This document shows positions 56,709 to 64,000 of a stretch of 64,000 nt of DNA, piece after piece. The DNA comes from Limnoperna fortunei (taxonomy: Eukaryota; Mollusca; Bivalvia; Mytilida; Modiolidae). The number at the start of each line of letters is the position of its first letter. Positions within the stretch are counted from its first letter, which is position 1. Location of the stretch: positions 44,541,927-44,605,926 of the forward strand of contig OX104119.1 in assembly GCA_944474755.1 (NCBI GenBank), in the 5' to 3' direction. The position numbers and the translations under genes were made by a program. A model generated the notes under the pieces. The model was given only the letters and a program-made list of their open reading frames with translations, was not told the DNA's origin and did not search any database.

Positions 56709-56879
56709 AAGAACACATTTAAAAGGAAACAATGTTTGGTCCTCTTTACTATTTATATCTCTAAAAATATTAAAGATACATGTATGAAAAATCTGTTGAC
56801 AAAATATTGAAAGATTTTAAAAAGTGTATTTCAATTTAAACAATGCCAAAATTTGATTTACAAAATACTAGATATCAGT

Positions 56880-57415
56880 GAGACGGTACCCATCTAACTG
56901 GTAGACCAATAACACAGCAATAGACATAAGACCTGGAACTAATCATTCTGTTAAAAAGGTTTACTCCGTCTGATTTATGTCCATGGTATGTGACACATTG
57001 CCTTGATATTATCTACCCACATTCCAAATATCAAAAGCCTACCTAGAAATATAAAAAAGTTAAAGCCCGGAAATGAATTTGTCATTCATAAAGCAATAAT
57101 GTGCCCTAAGGTAAAGTTCATGGTCAAAGATCAACAACCATGGTATGCTACACATTGCCTTGATATATTCCATCCACATTCAAAATATCAAAAGCCTACC
57201 TCGAAAGACAAAAAAAATTAAAGAACAGACTTGAATTTGTCATGCAGAAAGCAATAATGTGTCCTTAGGTCAAGTTCAAGGTCAAAGGTGATCATCCATG
57301 GTATGCAACACATCACCTTGATATTATCTACCCACATTCCAAATATCAAAAGCCTACCTCGAAAGATAAAAAGGACACACTGACGGACGGACAGACTGAT
57401 CACTATAGGGACCCT
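56880..57415. repeat. K-family tandem element
   Basis: Three monomers of about 165 bp repeat CATGGTATGYNACACATTGCC, TTGATATTATCTACCCACATTC and AAATATCAAAAGCCTACCTCG. It ends CTGACGGACGGACAGACTGATCACTATAGG. Confidence 0.8.
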
Positions 57416-57594
57416 AATAACATATATATATGCTAGCTGAAAGGTGAAAATGACAATTTTTGTTTTTTTGTCCCATATTATCAAAAATCATATACCATGG
57501 CAAGCATGCAATGACACATTTCTGAAAGTTCATACAACAAGAAATCATATTAAGAATTCCACACTTAAATAGGCAAAACAATATGACATAGAAC

Positions 57595-59046
57595 TTAATG
57601 GGAAAAATAGGCCATTTAATGGGACATTAAATGATACCTGCCACATGACATTGTTTTCAATATATACGAACACATTGTACTGAATTATATATCACCCTTG
57701 AATTGGCCCAAGTCGAAAACTACAAATTGGATTGTGCTGAAAATTGAACATGGTCTTCATTTTCATGATTTTATAGTATTTAACAGCTGTGCAAAGTTTA
57801 AATAAAATCTGTTGACACATTTTTAAGTTATCATCTGGAAACCACAAACTGTTGACTAAAAAACCAGAGGCTCTTAAGAGCCTGTATCGCTCACCTGATT
57901 TTAAAGGCATGAATGGAGATAACATTTCAATGATGTTAAACTAAGTCCTGTAATTTTCAATAAACTTTAAAGAGGCCCATCCAAACAATTAAACTGTATT
58001 TCCATTGCTTAACCAGTTTTAGAGAAGAAGATTTTTTTTTTAATTTGCCTTAATGGTCCTATGTTAAACCAAGTCCTGAGGTGGTAGCCATTTTTAATTT
58101 TCAATAGGGAATAAAAAAACATAAACTTTAAAGAAGACCACCCAAACAATTTTGTCAGCAAGTTTTGTTTCTATTGGTTAATCAGTTTCAGAGATTAGCC
58201 TTTTAAAACTTTTTCCATAGGGTCCAATGTTAATCTATGTAATGCTGTGGTGTCCATTTTGATTTTCCTATTGACATAAAAAACAAACTTCAAAGAACCC
58301 CATCCAAACAATATTGCCAGTAAGTTTTGTTTACATTAGTTAACCAGTTTTAGAGAAGAAGCCTTGGAAAACTTTTTCCCATAGGGTCCTATGGTAAACT
58401 AAGTCCTGCTGTGGCAGCCATTTTGATTAACCTATTGGAATAAAAAACATAAACATTTTAGAGGACCATCCAAACAATATTGGTAGTAAGTTTTGTTTCC
58501 ATTGGTTAATCGAGAAGAAGCCTTTTAAACATTTTTCCCATAGGGTCCAATTTTAAACCAAGTCCTGCTTTTAGCTGCGATTTTGAATTTCCAATTGTCA
58601 TAAAAAACAAAAACTTTATAGAGGACCATCAAAACAATATATCTTGTAAGTTTTGTTTTGATTGGTTAACCGGTTTCAGAGAAGAAGCCTTCTCAGCTTT
58701 TTCCCATAGGGTCCTATACTAACTCCTTTGGGTTCCGCCATTTTGATTTTTCCGATTGGCATACAAAACATAAACTTTAAACAGGACCATCCAAACAATA
58801 TTGGTATTAAGTTTTGTTTTCATTGGTTAACTGGTTTGAGAGAAGAAGCCATTTTTAAGTTTTTCCCATAGGGTCCAATGATCTTCATTTTATGGTATTT
58901 AATAGCTGTGCAAAGATTAAATAAAATCTGTTGATACGTTTTCAAGTTATCATCTGGAAACCACTAAGGCACGGACAGATGGATGGAGTGACAGAGAGAC
59001 GCTTATCGAATATCCATAAGGATGGTATGGTGTGGCATGGTATAAA
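57595..59046. repeat. L-family element split by a D element
   Basis: The left part, 57595-57860, has CATTTAATGGGACATTAAAT, GTCGAAAACTACAAATTGGA and GCAAAGTTTAAATAAAATCT. The right part, 58879-59046, resumes ATCTTCATTTTATGGTATTT and ends with CACGGACAGATGGATGGAGT and GTATGGTGTGGCATGGTATA. Confidence 0.78.
57861..58878. repeat. D-family element nested in L
   Basis: Begins ACCAGAGGCTCTTAAGAGCC with the intact palindrome and CTCACCTGA. It holds six or so D monomers and stops at CATAGGGTCCAATG without the GGTGAGCT end. Confidence 0.85.
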
Positions 59047-60189
59047 AACATATCTGGCCATGTTTGACACCTTATAGCTTGACAACCATAAACGTTCGAA
59101 AAAATTGTTTACACACTATCAACATGATCAAAGCTCAGAAAATCTAATTAAAATAAAAAATGTATACACAATCAGAAAAGGTATAGTAGATTTTTGTCAT
59201 TAACTTTATTGAATCAACTTCCTGATTAGTCTGACTGAATGTATCATATGCTTACTGTTAAGCAGCAATATTTCTTTGCAGATATTAAAATATCAACCTC
59301 GTCTAGAGTTAAGCAGGACAAAAACCTATTAGTATAAATCAAATCAAGTACAATGAGGTACTAGTAGCTCCTTTGATGATTGTTCATCTGTAAAGAAGTT
59401 CCCTAAATTTAGCAGCTGGGCATGATTCATACCCAAGAGTTTTACTAATATTATGTTATCTACCTTCACTGTTTATTATAAAAACTATTGTCTTTTTATC
59501 ACAAACTGAATGTACTAGTATAACTGGTTCCAAACAAGTCATATTCCTGGGACTTGTTATATATCATTTTAATAATATGCTAATAAAATTAATTTGTAAC
59601 AAAACTTTTGGTAAAGTGAGAGTCAGTCTGAATTGGGAAATGTACCAAAGTGATGAGAAAAACATGAAAACATTACTAACTATATAAATATACAGTAGGC
59701 AGATTTTGTTACGGGTGGATTTTGTGACTAGGTTTATTTAATTATGGGATTAAATGTAGCTATTCATTAAAGGACGGATGATGCTTCTATAGTATTTGGA
59801 GGCTGTCTGGCAGCCCAAATTCCCAAGGTTGGGTTAAAAATCCCAATCACGAAAATACTAGTAATTAAAAAAATATTATCTTTCGGGTCCATTTTTTTCC
59901 CAATTTTTAAATCCATGATGATCTTTACAATGCAGCTGAGTACAACCAGTGCCAAAAATATATTCGAGGAAAATGGCAGTCACTGTATAAGAGTTGTGAC
60001 ACGGAACAGAAGAAAACGCGCTGAAATTCATTACATCAGATTTTAATGACAAAAACCAAGTAAGTGAGAGGACTGTCAGAGGATTTTGCATTAAAATTAG
60101 ATTTATCACAGCATACATTTAGGAAAAGATGTTGCTAAATTAAAGTAGGTCAGCAAGAAAAAGGATCTCACATGGTGCCTACAAATAGA
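59047..60189. other. Sequence without recognised gene
   Basis: Frames at 59767-60118 on the minus strand are open but overlap each other without motif or splice support. Confidence 0.4.
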
Positions 60190-61570
60190 TTGAGGCTCCC
60201 AGGAGCCTGCATTGCTCACCTGAACCTGAAAACAAGCACTCTGTATTTTTATCCAGCTTTTCTTTTCTATATGGAATTGCCCAACACTTCTGCAAAGATC
60301 ATTCATTGTGACCTGTTAAGGTAAATAACTCCTTTAAGGAGGAGCTTTTGATGCTTAGGAGGGTTCACTTTAAATTTGCTGTACCTGTTATAATTGTTTA
60401 ACTATCAGCCAAAAACTCCCTTGAACCCCTTCCGCACCTTTTTTTTAAGCCAAAGTAGCTATGTAGGTAGTCAGCTGTCATGATTTGCACAATTATGGTA
60501 GAGAACACCCTAAAGATGATGTGCGCAATTTTTCAAAGCATTCCTTTCATTGATTGATTTAAGAGGAGAAGATTTTTAAAAATCAATTAAAACCGATTAA
60601 AAAAAATCGAATGTGCCCGTGGGACACAGATGCCCCCACTAAATGAAGTCCCAAACAGGAAGTAGTTGTTCAACAGGTCTGAAAGTTGCTAGGATGTACA
60701 ACTTGCAATACTGAACCACCCAGCCAAATTTTAAATTGTTCTCATGTACGGTTTCTGAGAAAAGCTTGACAGAAATTTCTACTTTCTGACAGACATATTT
60801 ACATGTACGTACAAATGAAGTCCCAAACAGGAAGTAGTTGTCCGACAGGTCTGAAAGTCGCTTACGACGTACAACTTGTGATCCTGAACCACCCTGCCCA
60901 ATTTCAAATTGTTCTCATGTACGGTTTTTGACAGAAATTAGTATGGACGTACACATGTACGGACAGACGATAGACGGACAAACGGACATGAGAAAAACTT
61001 AATGCCTCCCAATGTCGTCAAGAGGCATAAAAAACAGTTCAAAATGAATAACTCTTAAACGGCTAATCAGACAATCTTGACCCTAAAGCCATTTTTGTAG
61101 CTCTCATAGAGCAGAACAATTTAGCAATGCTAATTTTTTTCCCTAGTTCTAATAATTTTCAAGATTTTGAGGCAAAAATGACAAAAATCATCAATTTGGA
61201 AAATTAAAGGTCAAAAACTCCTACAAGGAGTCGTCATATAACTTTTGAGTGTTTTGTAGAGCTATTGATGCTTAAAAAGAAAAGTCTCTCTCTACAGTTT
61301 TCATGTATTCTGTTATACTTTTTGAACTATAAACCAAAGACTGTATTTTGACCCCCTTAATCTATTTTTAGCCACGGTGGCCATGTTGGTTGGTCTGAGG
61401 CCATTTGTGCAAACTTGGTAGAGAACATGTGGTGTGGGCAAAGTTTCAAAGCAATCCCTTCAGTGGTTTTGGAGGAGAAGTTTTTTAAAGTTAATGATGA
61501 CTACTGACGACAACGGACGCCGAGTGATGACAATAGCTTACATGACGCTTCAGGTCACTGGTGAGGTAAA
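60190..61570. repeat. A-family element interrupted by a B element
   Basis: Starts GAGGCTCCCAGGAGCCTGCATTGCTCACCTGA and ends CATGACGCTTCAGGTCACTGGTGAGGTAAAAA. It breaks at AAAACCGATTAAAAAAAA (60605) and resumes at AACAGTTCAAAATGAATAAC (61032), which rejoin as in the uninterrupted copy at 80-110. Confidence 0.85.
60607..61031. repeat. B-family element nested in A (two monomers)
   Basis: CGAATGTGCCCGTGGGACAC AGATGCCCCC at the start, two AAACAGGAAGTAGTTGT monomers, then GGACAGACGATAGACGGACA and a hairpin-like ATGCCTCCC...AGAGGCATAAAA. Confidence 0.85.
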
Positions 61571-61844
61571 AAAGGAGCTTAATTGTAGATCAGTATTGGA
61601 AAAAATTTATCTTCAGTGACAAGTCAAAAGTTGTTATTAGTCAAAATAACAGAGTTTATGTATGGACATCTGCCTTTTTCTCAGTGTTCTGCCTAGCTTT
61701 TTTAATAGGAGGGGTGAATTTCACTCTTTATATTCAATTTTTGTGAGTGAAATTTTAAATACTAGTAAGTGGGTGAATTCTTCAAAGCAATACAAAACAA
61801 CAGAAAACTACTGCATTGACCTAAAGACTGTCAAAATAAAAGTA

Positions 61845-62120
61845 ACAAGTGTGGACTGTGAGCATGCTCACAAAGGGATACCCCTCACTTCGCTTTCAAG
61901 TCCAATTATCTCCCCTGAATAATATCAGACAGCAAGGAAAATTCTTCATGCACATCTACATATGATGTACTTCCTTCGTGTAAAGTTTCATCAAAATTGG
62001 TTAAAAAAAAAAAAATTGGTCAAATGGTTAAGGAGGAGTTGCGCTTATGAGGTCTCCCACTGAATACATGTAAAGTTTCATCAAAATCTGTCAGGCAGTT
62101 TAGGAGGAGAAGCTCTTGGT
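61845..62120. repeat. E-family element, 3' truncated
   Basis: ACAAGTGTGGACTGTGAGCA with palindrome GTGAGCATGCTCAC, GATACCCCTCACTTCG and E monomers ending GTTTAGGAGGAGAAGCTCTT. The ACGG run and hairpin terminus are absent. Confidence 0.78.
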
Positions 62121-62125
62121 ATCAT

Positions 62126-62222
62126 GTCACTTCGGTACACGGTCACATAATTAGTCACTTCGGTACTCGGTACTGGACACTTCGGTACTCGGTACTTGTT
62201 TAATTTTTGGTACTTTGAAGTA
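62126..62222. repeat. Short tandem words CACTTCGGTACTCGGTAC
   Basis: GTCACTTCGGTACACGGTCA, GTCACTTCGGTACTCGGTAC and ACACTTCGGTACTCGGTACT occur within 75 bp, followed by TTGGTACTTTGAAGTACTTG. Low-copy tandem motif with GGTAC palindromes. Confidence 0.8.
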
Positions 62223-63339
62223 CTTGTTTATCAACATGATCAATAAAACAAGAAAATAAGTTGTGTATATAAATGAATTAATATAACTAAATATGTTTTG
62301 ATACGAATGTTTAACAGTTTCGCTATTTATAATCAACTATTAATGGCATTTATTTAATTATCTTAGGTTTAATGATTGGTTTTGTTTGTAAGATCATCAA
62401 AGTTGATTAACAAAACTAATTTCTTTTAATCATAAATCTCTTTTGTTACGACTACAAAGAGTACAGAGCTGTTTACCCCATCTGACTGACATCAGTATTC
62501 CACCAGTGACTTATCCGTATTTTGAGAACTTTATCAGTACTACACATGCATGCATTTAAAATAGCTACCAAAGCATTGGTTATAACTCGATTAGATGTTG
62601 CCTCTGTGTCCTAATGTTAGTTTCCTTTTGAAGCATGGTACGCAATGCTGTTTTCTATAATATCGTCTACGTCGCCGGTGCGCTTTTAACAACGACAATA
62701 TCATATACAAAGTATAGGCGGAACACTGGATAATGTTATTTTTCGTGCGGGTATGGTCATGTAAACATTTAAGAGTGACATAAAAACTAAGACAATATCG
62801 ACATTATCTGCTGGCAAGGATGTCCATTATAAAATATTATTGAATGCATTCATGTCTCTAAACATTTTTCGGAGTAATAAAATAAAAGGACTATTTATTA
62901 AAAATGTGTCCAGTGGGATGTTTACAGTACAAATGGAATAATAAACACTTAATTGACAGTCTTAATTAAATAACGTCACAAAAAAATCAAATTGATGGAT
63001 GTGCGGCTTATTACGTAAAATTGTGACAACCAATGTGTTATCAATGTTTCCTACCATTATGCGAATATTTTCTTGCCCTAGTATGTATTATATGTTCTCC
63101 AAAACCATAAGTTATTTCTTACCTTTCCAAATTCAAATAAATCATACCTACTTGTTATTTACTGATGTGTTATTGATCTACCTGACTACTAACATTCGTT
63201 TGAACAATTACATAATCGTAATTGCTAGTTATTAACAAGGTTGTTACCCACAAGGTCAGTATTTTACAAGCACTTATTCAATGGTAGATAACTACTTTAA
63301 AACGGAGGCCAAAAAAACAGAATAAATGATCAAGCATTA
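62223..63339. other. Sequence without recognised gene
   Basis: No exon or repeat recognised. The plus frame 62999-63235 is of AT-rich composition. Confidence 0.4.
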
Positions 63340-63500
63340 TACTAAAACCCACGACCATTGGCAGGAACACTGGCAATACATTTAAGATTGGCGTCGAACA
63401 CATCCTGCCTGCAGTAAAGTTCTAACCTACAATCTCAGTGTTGGCAGGCATGTACATAATGGATGATGAACTACCTCAATCATTCGACCACCGGGTCCGA
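63340..63500 (-). mobile_element. SINE fragment (tRNA head and start of body)
   Basis: Complement of GAACACTGGCAATACATTTAAGATTGGCGTCGA...CTGCCTGCAGTAAAG...CAATCTCAGTGTTGGCAGGCATGTAC...CATTCGACCACCGGG aligns with the head and body of 28430-28580. Both promoter boxes are diverged. Confidence 0.7.
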
Positions 63501-64000
63501 ATAAAACAAATGAATAAACGCGCGCATGGTGTAAGGAAGAATGCTCTAAAACAGATTATTCGAAAAGTCGTTTTCACGAAATTCGAGCAGGATAATCGGA
63601 CATTTACCCCATTGAAATTACACTCACTGAAAAACACTGATCACCCTGTATAGTCATATATACTCCAAACTTTGTGTTTTCTATCAAATGTTTCACCTGG
63701 CTATCGACTTCCGTACCAATGTAAGCAAAATGACACCATTATTCTACTTTTTTTGACACTGTCCATAGCGCGAACTTCAGTGGACTTTTACTCAGAATAG
63801 GATACGAACCTTGAACATTTAAAACAACAAGACAATATATGGAAAACAGGAATAAGATGCATTGCAGTAAACAGAGGTTATAGAGGTTTAAAAGCTTTAC
63901 AAACATGCCCAAACATGGGGAGGTAAACTGCATACACTTTTGTACATGAGTATACAAAACATACATAGAGAACATACATAGAGAATACAAGAACAAACAT
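63501..64000. other. Right window edge, no supported gene
   Basis: On the minus strand, a frame at 63996-63739 includes a hydrophobic, signal-like run (CLLQCILFLFSIYCLVVL). It has no good donor in phase 1, so I do not call it the missing first exon. Confidence 0.3.

Noticed and set aside
63739..63996. Candidate signal-peptide exon for the surface-protein gene
   Set aside because: It has a hydrophobic run, but no GT donor in phase 1 close behind it, and the frame continues through unrelated sequence.

Overview
This window is nuclear DNA from an animal. It is AT-rich, has no dense coding, and is filled with interspersed repeats built from tandem 160-170 bp monomers. The repeat words (for example AGGCTCTTAAGAGCCT ... 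CTCACCTGA at one end and TCAGGTGAGCT at the other, ACGG runs, terminal GC hairpins) fit the pearl/CvA-like elements and tandem-repeat-containing MITEs known from bivalve molluscs. A mussel-like bivalve is my best guess. That identification is from memory of such repeats, not from a search.

The main cellular gene is on the minus strand and is cut into short exons spread over about 44 kb. In transcription order: an extracellular exon with 4 Cys and 3 N-glycosylation sequons (53363-53082), a 14-codon Thr-rich microexon (30797-30756), amplified Thr-rich stalk exons (27607-27503, 26637-26548, 26286-26179), a transmembrane exon (23431-23294), a duplicated relative of it (21676-21533), charged tail exons (17719-17618, 14045-13920) and a terminal exon with the stop (9205-9111). 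Every internal exon has phase-1 boundaries on both sides and a length divisible by 3, so exons can be skipped, repeated or swapped without breaking the frame. The product would be a single-pass cell-surface protein of unrecognised family. Its signal-peptide exon was not found and may lie beyond the right edge. A further stalk exon copy (12294-12187) sits out of order, inside a tail intron.

Almost everything else is mobile DNA lying in introns or flanks. 1-2.2 kb: A-family repeat. 5.7-9.0 kb: a J element, a TA-flanked inverted-repeat element holding a B array, and a truncated SINE with target duplication. 10.4-13.1 kb: foldback, E element and a block duplicated again at 25.5-27.4 kb. 14.9-15.8 kb: 3' end of a LINE. 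16-19.5 kb: L and D arrays. 21.9 and 23.5 kb: a degenerate and an apparently intact hammerhead ribozyme motif. 24.3 and 28.3 kb: tRNA-derived SINEs. 30-36 kb: A and G arrays. 36.7-43.8 kb: a LINE with intact ORF1 and an ORF2 broken by B and G insertions, flanked by C/D and H repeats. 43.9-45.8 kb: a CTGTAAACC TIR element and a decayed Tc1-like transposase. 46.2-52.0 kb: an insertion nested three elements deep (J holding D holding a 3.4 kb TA element with minisatellite and palindrome). 52.6-64 kb: small inverted repeats, A/B/D/E/K/L repeats and a SINE head.

The repeat families differ over most of their monomers, yet several share a 40-nt core (AAGTTTC ... GAGGAGAAG/TTG) with fixed spacing. This suggests one ancient element lineage. 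Nested insertions give a relative order of events.
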